From assembly GCF_000422565.1 (NCBI RefSeq), contig NZ_AUMA01000008.1, forward strand, positions 186,001 through 250,000: DNA of 64,000 nucleotides, in the 5' to 3' direction. The translations under genes and the position numbers were made by a program. This document shows, in pieces, positions 8,142 to 19,116 of this stretch. The first letter of the stretch is position 1, and every line of letters begins with the position of its first letter. Under the pieces are notes generated by a model. That model was not told where the DNA came from. It saw nothing but the letters and a program-made list of their open reading frames with translations, and did not search any database. This stretch comes from Desulfovibrio aminophilus DSM 12254 (lineage in GTDB: Bacteria; Desulfobacterota; Desulfovibrionia; Desulfovibrionales; Desulfovibrionaceae).

Positions 8142-9086
8142 TCAGGCGTTCTCCAGGATTTTCTGCACTTCCAAGGGCGCGCCCTTTTCCGGGGCCGGCT
8201 CCAGGGAGAGGGCGGACTTGGCGCAGTGGCCCACGCAGACGCCGCAGCCCATGCAGCGCTTGACGTTCACCTTGCAGACCCCGTCGCGCACGCGCATGGC
8301 CTTGAACTGGCAGGATTTCAGGCACTGGCCGCAGCCCACGCAGGCGTCCGCGTCCACCCGGCAGAGGTAGCCCGAGGAGCAGAGCATGGGGATGCCGTGG
8401 GCCTGAGCCCGCATGGCCCCGCAACAACAGGCGCAGCAGTTGCAGATGGCGTAGAAGCGGCCGAGCATGGCGTCCTTGAAGAAGGCGTGGTGCACATGGC
8501 CCCGGGCGTCCTCCTCCTTGAGGATGCGCACGGCCTCTTCCGGGGTGATGGCCCGGGAGCGCTCGGGATTGTGCTCCAGGATGAAGGAGGCGAAGGGTTC
8601 CCCGACGATGAGGCAGACGTCCATAGGTAGGCAGGGGGTCTCGCTCATGGCGCGGCAGGGGCAGTCCAGGAGCGCGATGCGCTCGGGGTTCTTGAGCACG
8701 ATGTCGCGGGCCAGGGCGTAGGGGATGACCTGTTCCTGGCCGCGCAACTCCACGCTTCGATTCACCGTCACGAGCCGCGTGGCCTCTTCCAACGGCAGGG
8801 CCTTGCCGTGGTAGGAGTCGGCGAATCCCGGGCGGCCGGTCTTCCCGGGCTTGAGCGGGCGGTGGCGCAGAAGGAGCAGGAGCAGGGGCGAGAGCAGGAT
8901 CGCGGCCCACTTGCGCCGCCCGGTGGCCACGCCGATGTAGAGGTAGGGCCAGCGGGCGTAGACGTAGCCGTGCAGCAGTTCGCCCCAGGCCACGCCGTCG
9001 GCCCGTCCCTCCCGGAAGAAGGCCAGGGTCGAGGGCCGCAGCAGACGCGCAAGAAGACGTTGGGGAAGCGCCGTGGAGTCGCTCAT
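8142..9086 (-). CDS. 4Fe-4S ferredoxin-domain protein, Cys-rich, membrane-associated
   Basis: Protein of about 314 residues. Two C-terminal [4Fe-4S] sites are clear: CVGCGQCLKSC and CMGCGVCVGHC (about 235-285). Upstream lie CPCRAMSETPC and a dense CNCCACCCGAM, which could hold a further metal centre. One hydrophobic stretch near residue 65 (ILLSPLLLLLL) suggests a membrane anchor. ATG at 9086 is chosen over a GTG nine bases earlier because of the AGGGTG stretch at about the right distance; the GTG cannot be excluded. It heads an operon with the DUF401 permease. An electron-transfer role follows from the clusters; the partner is unknown. Confidence 0.83.
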   Translation of the reverse strand: MSDSTALPQRLLARLLRPSTLAFFREGRADGVAWGELLHGYVYARWPYLYIGVATGRRKWAAILLSPLLLLLLRHRPLKPGKTGRPGFADSYHGKALPLEEATRLVTVNRSVELRGQEQVIPYALARDIVLKNPERIALLDCPCRAMSETPCLPMDVCLIVGEPFASFILEHNPERSRAITPEEAVRILKEEDARGHVHHAFFKDAMLGRFYAICNCCACCCGAMRAQAHGIPMLCSSGYLCRVDADACVGCGQCLKSCQFKAMRVRDGVCKVNVKRCMGCGVCVGHCAKSALSLEPAPEKGAPLEVQKILENA

Positions 9087-9190
9087 GGGAGGCACCCTAG
9101 CACCCTCGAAGAACGTTGCAAACCGGCACTCCCGGCGAGGGGCTGGAGAAACCGGGACGTTGGTGTATGATCCGGGCCCGGAGGATCCGC

Positions 9191-9607
9191 ATGAAGAGCG
9201 AGAAGGAAACCGCGTCGGACCAGGGCTGCCGGGACGAGCGCGACCGTCTGGCGCGCACCACCACCCATCTGGCCAACACCCGGACCTATCTGGCCTGGGT
9301 GCGAACGGCCATCGCCCTCATGGCCTTCGGCTTCGTGCTGGAGCGCGTGGACCTGCTGCTCTTCCTGGCCCCCGGCGGGGGGGCCCACCCGGCGAGCACG
9401 GAAAAGCTGGGCCTGGTGAGCCAGTTCTGCTTCGGAGCAGGAGCTCTGATCCTGCTGCTCTCGGCGGCCCGGACCCGTTCCATCGCCCTGCGCATCGGCT
9501 CGGACGGCACGAAGCTGCGCGGCTTGGCCGAGACGGTGATCCTGCTGGTGGTTCTGGCCCTGGCCCTCTACTTCGCGGCCAACGGCAAGACGCTGCTCGC
9601 GCTCTAG
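9191..9607 (+). CDS. DUF202-family inner-membrane protein
   Basis: Protein of 138 residues with three membrane segments. LANTRTYLAWVRTAIALMAF near residue 30 is the DUF202 (YidH-like) signature. The start is the ATG at 9191 behind a strong GGAGGATCC ribosome site; an in-frame ATG at 9116 would add a poorly composed leader. Function of the family is unknown. It converges on typA, whose stop lies one base beyond its own. Confidence 0.87.
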   Translation: MKSEKETASDQGCRDERDRLARTTTHLANTRTYLAWVRTAIALMAFGFVLERVDLLLFLAPGGGAHPASTEKLGLVSQFCFGAGALILLLSAARTRSIALRIGSDGTKLRGLAETVILLVVLALALYFAANGKTLLAL

Positions 9608-9608
9608 T

Positions 9609-11450
<1,842 letters not shown>

Positions 11451-11513
11451 GGGATTGCCGGGGATAAAGGTTGCGCGGGAATTTTGACGCCGGGGATCGC
11501 TCCGGCGGAGGCG

Positions 11514-11542
11514 CTTATAAGACACGCCCTCTCCGGTTGCAA
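11514..11542 (-). promoter_or_regulatory. sigma70-type promoter of typA
   Basis: Read on the minus strand, TTGCAA (11537-11542) is followed after 17 bases by TATAAG (11514-11519). The expected start of transcription is near 11507, giving a leader of about 57 bases before the typA ATG. Confidence 0.6.
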
Positions 11543-11666
11543 GTGAAAATCCGCATGATTCCTCGCTCCAAGGCCTGGGAACGATGAAATGGCGAGAAGC
11601 TTCAAAGGGTTTGGCATGGCTGCTGCATGGACGAGATCAAGACCGATTTCCAGGGAGGGAGCGGCC

Positions 11667-12473
11667 ATGCAACACATTCGTTTCATCTTTCTGGCTCTGG
11701 CGCTGACGGCACTGGGTGGTTGCGCCCTGCTGCCCTCGTCCATTCCTTCGAATTCCTACCGGCAGCCCGCCCGGCCCGTGACCGACAGTCACAACGTGGA
11801 GCGCTGGCAGGAGCAGTACGACCCCAAGACCCAACCCTACACCGTGCTCGGGCGTACCTACTATCCGTTGCCGGATGCCCAGGGCTACGACGAGGTGGGC
11901 GTGGCCTCCTGGTACGGCGACGACTTCCACGGCAAGAAGACCGCCAGCGGCGACATCTACGACATGTACGCGGTGTCCGCCGCGCACAAGACCCTGCCCC
12001 TGGGCACCGTGGTGCGTGTGACCAACCTGCACAACGGCCGCCAGGTGGACCTCCTGGTCAACGACCGCGGCCCCTTCGTGGACGGCCGGGTCATCGACCT
12101 CTCCTACGGCGCGGCCAAGCAGCTCGGCTCGGCCCGTCAGGGCATCGCCAAGGTGCGGGTCACGGCCATCGGCAGCTACTCCGCCCCGTCCTCCTACCTG
12201 GCCGGCAACAGCCGTCGGGCTCCGGCGCGGAGCGCCGAGTCGGCCCAGGGCTACTACATCCAGGTGGGCACCTTCGCGGTGGAGGAGAACGCCTACCGCC
12301 TGCGTGAACGCCTGGTCGGCTCCGGCTTCTCGGGCACCCGGGTGCGGACCATCATGCGTGGCGGCCGCGAGGTCTACCTCGTCCAGGCCGGAGCCTTCCG
12401 CGACATGGAGCAAGCCCGCGTGGCGCTCAACCGGCTGCGTTCCGAGTTCCCCGGCAGCTACATCGATTCCTGA
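11667..12473 (+). CDS. rlpA: RlpA-like septal-ring lipoprotein with SPOR domain
   Basis: Protein of 268 residues. A signal peptide ends in the lipobox LTALGGC (Cys about 19), so it should be an outer-membrane or periplasm-facing lipoprotein. Residues 70-165 form the double-psi beta-barrel of RlpA: GVASWYGDDFHGKKTASG and VNDRGPFVDGRVIDLS, the latter with the catalytic-type Asp. Residues 190-265 form a SPOR domain (YYIQVGTFAVEENAYRLRE) that binds denuded glycan at division sites. RlpA enzymes are lytic transglycosylases that separate daughter cells. The start at 11667 is set by GGGAGGGA upstream and the signal peptide. Confidence 0.92.
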   Translation: MQHIRFIFLALALTALGGCALLPSSIPSNSYRQPARPVTDSHNVERWQEQYDPKTQPYTVLGRTYYPLPDAQGYDEVGVASWYGDDFHGKKTASGDIYDMYAVSAAHKTLPLGTVVRVTNLHNGRQVDLLVNDRGPFVDGRVIDLSYGAAKQLGSARQGIAKVRVTAIGSYSAPSSYLAGNSRRAPARSAESAQGYYIQVGTFAVEENAYRLRERLVGSGFSGTRVRTIMRGGREVYLVQAGAFRDMEQARVALNRLRSEFPGSYIDS

Positions 12474-12480
12474 GCGCGGC

Positions 12481-13785
12481 TCAGGCCGAGGCGGAAGCGG
12501 AAGTCAGGGTCTGGAACGTCCAGGCCTGGGCCTCCGCCTGACGTCGCGCCGTATCCGCACCCTCCAGTCCCAGGCGGCTGAGCAGATCCTCGGCCGTGCC
12601 CCAGTCCCCCGCCTCCAGGCTCGCGGCCATGTCCAGCCAGGACCGCGGCGGGTTGGGCTTGCCGAGCAGGGCGTCCGCGATCTCATCGTCCAGCGGCATG
12701 CCCGCGATGATCCGGGCCATTTCCATGCCCAGCAGGGCGTCCAGCCGGGAGAGCAGGCCCAGGAGGAACATGGAGTCGGGCGGCCGGGGAGAGCGTCTGG
12801 ACTGTTCCGCGAGCGTCTCCAGAAGCCGGGCGCGCTGCACGGAGTTGGCGCAGATTTCCTTGGCCTTGGGGGTGGGCGAGAGATCCGAGAGGATCACGGC
12901 CATGAGCCAATGCCGTAGGGGGCGCTGGCCCAGGGCGGCGATGGCCTGGCCGATGGAGGATATCTTGAAGGGACGCGAGAAGTAGGCCGAATTGATGAAC
13001 TGGAGCAGGCGGTAGCTCAGGGCCGCGTCGCTGGAGATGATCTTGGACAGGGCCGCGGTCTCGTAGTCCTCCTTGCTCAGTTCGGAGAGCAGTTTGACCC
13101 GGGAGGCCGCGGCTCCGGATACCTTGCGCCCGGAAAGGGTCTCCGGCCTGCTGAAATAGAATCCCTGGAACAGGGCGTAGCCCAGGCCCTTGACCAGGGC
13201 GTGGGTCTCGGCGTCCTCGACCTTTTCGGCCAGAAGCTTGCGGCCTTCGCGCGAGAGTCGCCGGGTGAGGGTTTCGATTTCGGCCCGGCCCTTGCCCCTG
13301 AGGTCCACCTTGATGATGTCGGCCAGGGCCAGGAACGGCTCCATGGCCGTCTCGCCGAAGTAGTCGTCCAGGGCCAGGACGTAGCCCGCCTCCTTGAGCT
13401 TGCCGCAGGCCGTCAGGATCGCCGAAGTGGGGGGCACGTCCTCCAGGATTTCCACCACGCATTGTTCCCTGGGCAGGGCGTAGGCCGCGCCTTCAAGCAG
13501 GAGGGCTTCCGGAAAGTTGATGAACAGCATGCAGGCCGGCGGCAGCCCGGCCTGGGCCAGGATGAAGCCGTCGGCCACCATCTTGGAGGTGGCCACGCTG
13601 GACTCGGAAAAAGCCGCGCTGGTGGCCTCGGCGCTGTGCCGGAAAAGCAACTCGTAGCCCCAGAGCCGCTCGGCCCGGTCGAAGATGGGCTGTCGGGCCA
13701 CGAATACCGGCTCGATCTGGGGTTGCTCCTGCTGGGGCTGGATCGCGGGCTGCGTCACGAGAACTCCCGTCGGGTTTGAGGCCAT
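12481..13785 (-). CDS. EAL-HDOD domain signalling protein
   Basis: Protein of 434 residues. Residues 25-220 are an EAL-type domain in which the signature is ELL (GYELLFRH) and most metal-binding acidic residues are not evident, so phosphodiesterase activity is unlikely. Residues 225-410 are an HDOD domain (LSKIISSDAALSYRLLQFIN, ISSIGQAIAALGQRPLRHWL). Such proteins (YuxH/CdgJ type) act as protein-protein regulators of motility or c-di-GMP responses. The ATG at 13785 has a weak ribosome site; a GTG at 13758 follows GGGAG at good spacing and may be the true start. It converges on rlpA. Confidence 0.87.
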   Translation of the reverse strand: MASNPTGVLVTQPAIQPQQEQPQIEPVFVARQPIFDRAERLWGYELLFRHSAEATSAAFSESSVATSKMVADGFILAQAGLPPACMLFINFPEALLLEGAAYALPREQCVVEILEDVPPTSAILTACGKLKEAGYVLALDDYFGETAMEPFLALADIIKVDLRGKGRAEIETLTRRLSREGRKLLAEKVEDAETHALVKGLGYALFQGFYFSRPETLSGRKVSGAAASRVKLLSELSKEDYETAALSKIISSDAALSYRLLQFINSAYFSRPFKISSIGQAIAALGQRPLRHWLMAVILSDLSPTPKAKEICANSVQRARLLETLAEQSRRSPRPPDSMFLLGLLSRLDALLGMEMARIIAGMPLDDEIADALLGKPNPPRSWLDMAASLEAGDWGTAEDLLSRLGLEGADTARRQAEAQAWTFQTLTSASASA

Positions 13786-13888
13786 TGTACCGTGAACGGG
13801 AGGGATTTCAACGGGAAATAGCCGAATCCGGCGGAAGCTGGGAAGCGAGGAAAGCCGGGACTTTCGGGGAGGGCTGAAGCGGGGAGGC

Positions 13889-14287
13889 CTAATTCCGTCG
13901 TTCCAGCCAGTAGTTCATGCGGGCCTTCGGCTTTTCCACCAATCCCCGGCAGATTTCCTTGTAGCGGTCCTTGATGGGCGCGAGGGCATTGCAGTCTTGA
14001 CGGATTTCCCGGGCCATGCCGGCCTCGGCGTCCTCAACGGCCCGGTCGTTTTCCTCTCCCAGTTCCCGGGCCTGCCCCGCCAGTTTGCGGCTGATGCTCC
14101 GGTATCGTTCGGCCAGATCCTTGTCCAGGGGGCGCGTGGCCTCCAGGCAGTTGGCGATGACGTCGTAATAGGCCGCGCACTCCACGCATTCTCCGGCCAT
14201 GTGGCGGCGGGCGGTGGGTTCGTCGAAGGCGCGGGCGGCCGTGGCGAGGGTCAGGACAAGGCTCAGCGTGAGGATGATCCGGGACAT
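13889..14287 (-). CDS. hypothetical exported protein
   Basis: Protein of 132 residues with a clean Sec signal peptide (hydrophobic core IILTLSLVLTLATA, likely cleavage after ARA at about residue 20). The mature part is a charged helical 110-residue protein with a CVEC pair near residue 35 and further Cys at about 47, 99 and 112. Spaced Cys in a periplasmic protein suggest disulfides or metal binding. It does not carry a CxxCH heme motif. A longer frame upstream on this strand is a shadow. Family not recognised. Confidence 0.7.
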   Translation of the reverse strand: MSRIILTLSLVLTLATAARAFDEPTARRHMAGECVECAAYYDVIANCLEATRPLDKDLAERYRSISRKLAGQARELGEENDRAVEDAEAGMAREIRQDCNALAPIKDRYKEICRGLVEKPKARMNYWLERRN

Positions 14288-14376
14288 GCGCTCCCCCGAT
14301 GGTGCGTTGCGGACGTTCGTTGCGCGGCAACGCTTGTAGCCTGCCTTGCGTCCGGATGCAATCGCCGGGGGCGGGA

Positions 14377-15468
14377 TCAATCCTTCCAGCGTTCGCGGAT
14401 CGCGCTGATATCCAGGATATTCGCGAAAAAAGCCTCCACCACGGCGGGATCGAACTGGCTGCCGGAGCCGGAGCGGATGATCTCCCGGCATTTTTCTTCC
14501 GGAAAGGCCTCCTTGTAGGGCCGGTCGCTGCCCAGGGCGTCGTAGACGTCCACCACGGCCACGATGCGGGCCATGAGCGGAATGTCCTCGCCTTGAAGTC
14601 CGAAGGGATAGCCCCGGCCGTCCCATCGTTCGTGGTGGCAGAGGGCCAGCATGCGGGCCAGCCGCAGGAGTTCGTTGCCGCCGCTGTCGAGCACGTGGTC
14701 CAGGTCGGCGCAGACCTTGCGGGCCTCGTCCTTGCTGGTCAGGGGGCCGAGGATTTCGCAACCGTAGGTGCAGTGGCGGCGCATGACCTCCCATTCGGCC
14801 TCTTCGAGCTTGCCCGGCTTGAGGAGGATGCCGTCCGGGATGCCGATCTTGCCCACGTCGTGCAGCGGCGCGCATTCCCGCAGCATCTCGCACTGGCTTT
14901 CCGACAGACCCATGGCCCGTCCCAGCAGTGCGCTGATTTCTCCGACGCGGATGACGTGGTGGCCGGTCTCGTTGTCCTTGTATTCGGCGGCGCGGCTCAG
15001 GCGCTGCATGATCTGGCGTCTGGCGGACTCCAGCTCCCGGGTGCGTTCGCGCACGAGATATTCGAGATTCTCCTGATATTCACGGTTTTCCCGGATCAAC
15101 CTCGCCCGTTCGAAGACCTTGTCCAGGGTGTAATCCAGGATGTTCAGGTTGTGCAGCGGTTTGGTGATGAAATCCCAGGCTCCCTGGCGCATGGCGCGCA
15201 GTGCGTCCTCCACCACGCCCACGCCGGAGAGCACCACGATCGGGATTTCCGGGGCCGTCTGCACGGCGTGGCCGATGAAGGAGTAGCCGTCCATGACAGG
15301 CATGTTCAGGTCCACGACCACGGCCTCCACCGTGCTCAGGTTGGCCGTGAGCGTTTCCAGGCCCGCTTGGCCGTTTTCCGCCTCCAACGTCTCGTAGTCC
15401 AGGTCTTCCAGATGGGCGGCCAGGGAGCGGCGCAGTCCGGCCTCGTCGTCGATGATGAGGATGGCCAT
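14377..15468 (-). CDS. response regulator with HD-GYP phosphodiesterase domain
   Basis: Protein of 363 residues. Residues 1-120 are a receiver domain with acidic pocket DD (7-8), phospho-acceptor D53 and K103. A coiled linker (125-160) leads to an HD-GYP domain (165-360): HD at 203-204 in PLHDVGKIGIPD, and HHERWDGRGYP with an intact GYP at about 286. By family it hydrolyses c-di-GMP when phosphorylated. Its start is one base past the stop of the preceding receiver gene, making it the last gene of a leftward operon with two histidine kinases and a solute-binding protein. Confidence 0.95.
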   Translation of the reverse strand: MAILIIDDEAGLRRSLAAHLEDLDYETLEAENGQAGLETLTANLSTVEAVVVDLNMPVMDGYSFIGHAVQTAPEIPIVVLSGVGVVEDALRAMRQGAWDFITKPLHNLNILDYTLDKVFERARLIRENREYQENLEYLVRERTRELESARRQIMQRLSRAAEYKDNETGHHVIRVGEISALLGRAMGLSESQCEMLRECAPLHDVGKIGIPDGILLKPGKLEEAEWEVMRRHCTYGCEILGPLTSKDEARKVCADLDHVLDSGGNELLRLARMLALCHHERWDGRGYPFGLQGEDIPLMARIVAVVDVYDALGSDRPYKEAFPEEKCREIIRSGSGSQFDPAVVEAFFANILDISAIRERWKD

Positions 15469-15469
15469 G

Positions 15470-15856
15470 TCATTCGCCCCCTTCCATGATTTCGCGGACC
15501 CGCCCCAGGATGCGTTCCACGTCGCTCGGCTTGAAAAAGACGTCTTTTTCCGTGATGCCCAGGCGGCGCAATCCTTCGGACAGGCTCAGGTCCACGGAAC
15601 CGGTATGCACCAGAAAGTGGCGGCAGAGACGCCGTTCCCCGGCGGCGAGGATGAACGCCTCGCCGTTCATGCCCGGCAGGCGCATGTCCACCACGCAAAG
15701 GTCAGCGGGCTCCTCGGCCAACGCCTGCAAGGCCGCCTCTCCCGACTCGGTCGCGACCAAGCGGAATTCTCCGTAATCCTCGAAGTATTCCAGCAGCAGG
15801 CGACGGATGCGTTCCTCGTCATCCACGATGAGCACTCTGGGAAGCTGGTCGTTCAT
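15470..15856 (-). CDS. single-domain response regulator
   Basis: Protein of 128 residues, a receiver domain only. The acidic pocket is DDE (12-14), the phospho-acceptor is D57 (VVDMRLPGMNG), Thr is in HTGS and Lys in FFKP (109). It starts two bases after the kinase stop and ends two bases before the HD-GYP gene, so it is cotranscribed. A receiver with no output domain probably relays phosphate or competes for the kinase. The longer frame on this strand up to 16213 is a shadow of the kinase gene. Confidence 0.93.
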   Translation of the reverse strand: MNDQLPRVLIVDDEERIRRLLLEYFEDYGEFRLVATESGEAALQALAEEPADLCVVDMRLPGMNGEAFILAAGERRLCRHFLVHTGSVDLSLSEGLRRLGITEKDVFFKPSDVERILGRVREIMEGGE

Positions 15857-15858
15857 CT

Positions 15859-18069
15859 TCACGCCTCCTCGGCGGGCAGGTCGATGACGAAACGGGAGCC
15901 GGAGCCCGGCTTGGACTCGATGCGCATGGCGCCGCCGTGGCCCTTGGTCACGATGAAGTAGGACACCGAGAGGCCGAGACCCGTGCCCACGCCGGGCGCC
16001 TTGGTGGTGAAGAAGGGCTCGAATGCGCGGCGTTGCACCTCGGGGGGCATGCCGGGCCCGTTGTCCTCCACCTCGATGCGCAGGCTTCCGGGACGCCTGC
16101 TCAGGCGGATGGCGATGCGCGGCTCCTCGACGGGAGGGCGGGCCTCGGCCATGGCCTGGGCCGCGTTGCGCAGGAGGTTCAGGAGCACCTGCTCGATCTC
16201 GGTTTCGGTGCAATGGACGGCCGGAATGTCCGCCGCGTATTCCCGATCGATCCGGATGCGCTTGAAGTCGTAGCTTTTCTTCAGATCGTAGTCGCTTTGG
16301 GCCAGGGCCAGGGCCTTGTCCGCGATGGCGGCCAAGTCGCAGATCCTGCGCTTGGACTCGCTGCGGCGGCTGAAGTCGAGCATGTGCCGGATGATGGCCG
16401 AGGCTCTCAGGGCCGCCGACTGGATGTCTTCGAGGAAGACGTCCAGCTTGCGCATGCGCATGTAGCTGGCCACAAGTTCCAGATCCAGACCGATGGCCTG
16501 AGCCGCCTCCTGGTTCTTGACGAAGTCGGGCCGCGTCCTCTGAACGAGGTTCTGGGCGGCCTGGAGCACGATGCCGAGCGGATTGTTGATCTCGTGGGCG
16601 ATGCCCGCCGCGATGCCGCCCACGGAGAGCATCTTCTCGGTCTGAATCATCATCTCCTGCATCTTCTTGGTCTCGGTGATGTCGCGGAATACGGTCAGGA
16701 TGTGCGGCCGGCCGTCGAGGAGCAGAACCTGGCAGGACAGGGAGCAGCCGAGCGGCGCTCCGTCCTTGCGCCTGGCTTCGATTTCCAGATTCTCCACCTG
16801 GCCGCCGTCCCGCAGCGTTCCGAAGATCGCATCCCGGACCGCGGCGTTCTGGTAGAGGCCGAGTTCGCCGGTGGTTCGCCCCACCGCTTCGGTGTGCGTG
16901 AAGCCGAACATGCGGCTGAAGGCGTCATTGACGTCCAGCACCTGTTCGGTGGCCAAGTGGACCACGATGATGGCGTCCGGTGAGAGCCGGAAAAGCCGGG
17001 CGAACTTTTCTTCGGATTGGCGCAGGAGTTCCTCGGCCTGTTTGCGTTCGGAGATGTCGGCGTGGGTGCCGACCATCCGACTGGCGCGGCCTTCGGCGTC
17101 GCGCTCCACCACCCGGCCCCTGGAGAGAATCCAACGCCAATTTCCGTTTTTCTCGCGCTGGCGGAATTCGATTTCGTAGGGGGCGCCGTCCTCGAGGCAG
17201 GCGGCCAGGGCGGTCTCGGCCCGTTCACGGTCGTCGGGGTGAAGCATCCCGCGCCAGGAGTCCAGGGTGGCCGTAAACTCTCTCGGTTCATAACCGAGCA
17301 TGGTGTAATAGCGGGGACTGTAGAAGGCCGTCCCGCTGGGGATGTCCAAGTCCCACAGCCCGTCGTTGGCCGCGTCCAGGGCCAGGGAGAAACGCTCCTC
17401 GCTTTTCCGCAGGCTTTCCATCTGTTCCCGTATGGTCCGTCCCATATCCAGGAGCAGGCTCACCAACGGGGCGAATTCGGCATGGCGGATGGGCGGTGGG
17501 GAGGGGGAAAAATCACCGGCCGCGTAAGCTCCGACAAGTCCATCCAAGGCGGCGAAGGGCTTGCGCAGGAGCGGCCTGAAGAGCACGACCTGGAGCAGGA
17601 ACTGGAGCGTGATGGTCAGGGCCACCAGGCCGGCCCCGGCTCCGGCCATGGCCCAGAGCGCCTCACGGCGGGGAGTGTCGTTCAGGCCCAGGCGTACCGT
17701 GCCGATGACCTGGCCGTCGTGGATCACTTGCCCGAAACGTTCCAGAAGCAATTTCTCGCCCTTGGCGTGGCGGTAGATGGGTTCCCCGCGCGCGCCCAGA
17801 ATCTCCACCAGCCCGACCACCTTGTCCTGGGCCAGGGCCTGACCCACGGCCCGCGCGGCGTCGAAGTCCAGCGACCAGAGCGGCACGGCAAGTGATTCGG
17901 ACAGGAACGCGGCGGAACGCCGGGCCTGCTCCTCCATCTGCGCGTCGATCCGCTGCATGATGACCAGCAGGCCGGTTCCGAGGACCAGCAGGATCAGGAC
18001 CACCGAGGTCATGGCCACCGAAAGGGAAAGACGTCCCGCCAGGGATCGCGGCGTGAGGGATGGCTTCAT
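15859..18069 (-). CDS. membrane sensor histidine kinase with two PAS domains
   Basis: Protein of 736 residues. Two membrane helices (about 15-38 and 140-165) flank a periplasmic sensor region of about 100 residues; a HAMP-like linker follows. PAS1 spans about 220-345 with a PAC tail, and PAS2 about 350-475. The dimerisation/H-box [15 protein letters not shown] has its His near residue 492. The HATPase part shows the N-box [10 protein letters not shown]1 VEDNGPGMP, the F-box FEPFFTTK and G2 [11 protein letters not shown]. Its kinase core is very similar to that of the 1225-residue kinase upstream in the same operon. It is the likely phosphodonor of the two receivers downstream. Confidence 0.95.
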   Translation of the reverse strand: MKPSLTPRSLAGRLSLSVAMTSVVLILLVLGTGLLVIMQRIDAQMEEQARRSAAFLSESLAVPLWSLDFDAARAVGQALAQDKVVGLVEILGARGEPIYRHAKGEKLLLERFGQVIHDGQVIGTVRLGLNDTPRREALWAMAGAGAGLVALTITLQFLLQVVLFRPLLRKPFAALDGLVGAYAAGDFSPSPPPIRHAEFAPLVSLLLDMGRTIREQMESLRKSEERFSLALDAANDGLWDLDIPSGTAFYSPRYYTMLGYEPREFTATLDSWRGMLHPDDRERAETALAACLEDGAPYEIEFRQREKNGNWRWILSRGRVVERDAEGRASRMVGTHADISERKQAEELLRQSEEKFARLFRLSPDAIIVVHLATEQVLDVNDAFSRMFGFTHTEAVGRTTGELGLYQNAAVRDAIFGTLRDGGQVENLEIEARRKDGAPLGCSLSCQVLLLDGRPHILTVFRDITETKKMQEMMIQTEKMLSVGGIAAGIAHEINNPLGIVLQAAQNLVQRTRPDFVKNQEAAQAIGLDLELVASYMRMRKLDVFLEDIQSAALRASAIIRHMLDFSRRSESKRRICDLAAIADKALALAQSDYDLKKSYDFKRIRIDREYAADIPAVHCTETEIEQVLLNLLRNAAQAMAEARPPVEEPRIAIRLSRRPGSLRIEVEDNGPGMPPEVQRRAFEPFFTTKAPGVGTGLGLSVSYFIVTKGHGGAMRIESKPGSGSRFVIDLPAEEA

Positions 18070-18232
18070 CCTGCCGGCTCTCCCCGCTGTCGTTTCCGTT
18101 GAGCGCCGGACGCTTCATCATCGAAGCATTTTGGGGAGACATTGAATCTGTCCGTACGGGCGGAACGAACAGCGGACGCATCTCCCATGCGTTGAGAGGA
18201 AGGTCTGTCGGCTCGTGCGCTCCGGCGAGAGG

Positions 18233-19051
18233 TCATGGCTTCGTCCTCCGCATGTACTCCTGGAAAATAGTCTGGGCGCGGCCGTCGCTCTGCAGACTTC
18301 GCACGGCCTCGCCCACGCGGCGCAACACTTCCGGGGGCGTGCCGGGATGGGCCGCGAGGTAATAGTCCCCCGCCCTTTGGGAGGGACTGTTTTGAACCAC
18401 GGTATCCTCTTTCCCGGCATCCTTCAGCAGGGTGCCGAACACCAGGACATCGCCCAGGAAGAAGTCCGAGCGTCCCAATTCCAGGTGCTCGATGACCGCC
18501 TGCTTGTTCTGGTCCGGGAACAAGGTGACGTTGGCCTCGGGCACACCCCACTGGCGCAGGATTTCGGCGGTGAAATATCCCCGTATGGCGGCCACCCGGT
18601 AGCCGGCCAGATTCCCCCTCCCAACTTCGGCGAGTTCGCCGCGCGACCGCAGCCGGAAGAGGACCAGTTCGGCGGGGGCCAACGGCGCCACCCAGGCGAA
18701 ACGGTGTTCTCGTTCCGGTGTCCGGGCCAGGCAGAAGATGAACACTCCGGGTTCCGTTTGGCTCCGCTCCACGGCCCTGTTCCAGGGCAGGAGTTCCAGC
18801 GTATGCGCGATTCCGGCGGAGTTGAGGGCCTCGGTCACGATGTCCGCGGCGATGCCGCGTATTTTCCCGTCTTCTTTGTAGCTGAACGGCTTCATCTGCT
18901 CGGTGACGAAGACGAGGTTTTGCTTGGCTGTGGAAGAGTTGCCGAAGGGGAGCGCCTCCGCGGTCGAGAGCAGCATCGCGGCGAGGAGAGCCCATAGGAA
19001 GATGGCAGGTCGGCCTGTCATGAGGGCATGATACTGAAAACGTCCACGCAT
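18233..19051 (-). CDS. periplasmic solute-binding protein, family 3 type
   Basis: Protein of 272 residues. The start MRGRFQY at 19051 follows GCAGGAGC at good spacing; a frame open to 19120 would overlap the kinase gene by four bases. A signal peptide (core IFLWALLAAMLLS) precedes a family 3 solute-binding fold: FVTEQMKPFSYKEDGKIRG, then GIAADIVTEALNSAG, then LAGYRVAAIRGYF and GRSDFFLGD. No ABC permease or ATPase gene is adjacent. It lies between two sensor kinases in one operon, so it probably acts as a sensory ligand receptor rather than in uptake. Ligand unknown. Confidence 0.85.
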   Translation of the reverse strand: MRGRFQYHALMTGRPAIFLWALLAAMLLSTAEALPFGNSSTAKQNLVFVTEQMKPFSYKEDGKIRGIAADIVTEALNSAGIAHTLELLPWNRAVERSQTEPGVFIFCLARTPEREHRFAWVAPLAPAELVLFRLRSRGELAEVGRGNLAGYRVAAIRGYFTAEILRQWGVPEANVTLFPDQNKQAVIEHLELGRSDFFLGDVLVFGTLLKDAGKEDTVVQNSPSQRAGDYYLAAHPGTPPEVLRRVGEAVRSLQSDGRAQTIFQEYMRRTKP

Positions 19052-19116
19052 GGAACGCGCTCCTGCGAAAAAAATAACATTGGTCGGGGATTTCCTTGCC
19101 CGGTTCATCTTGCGCC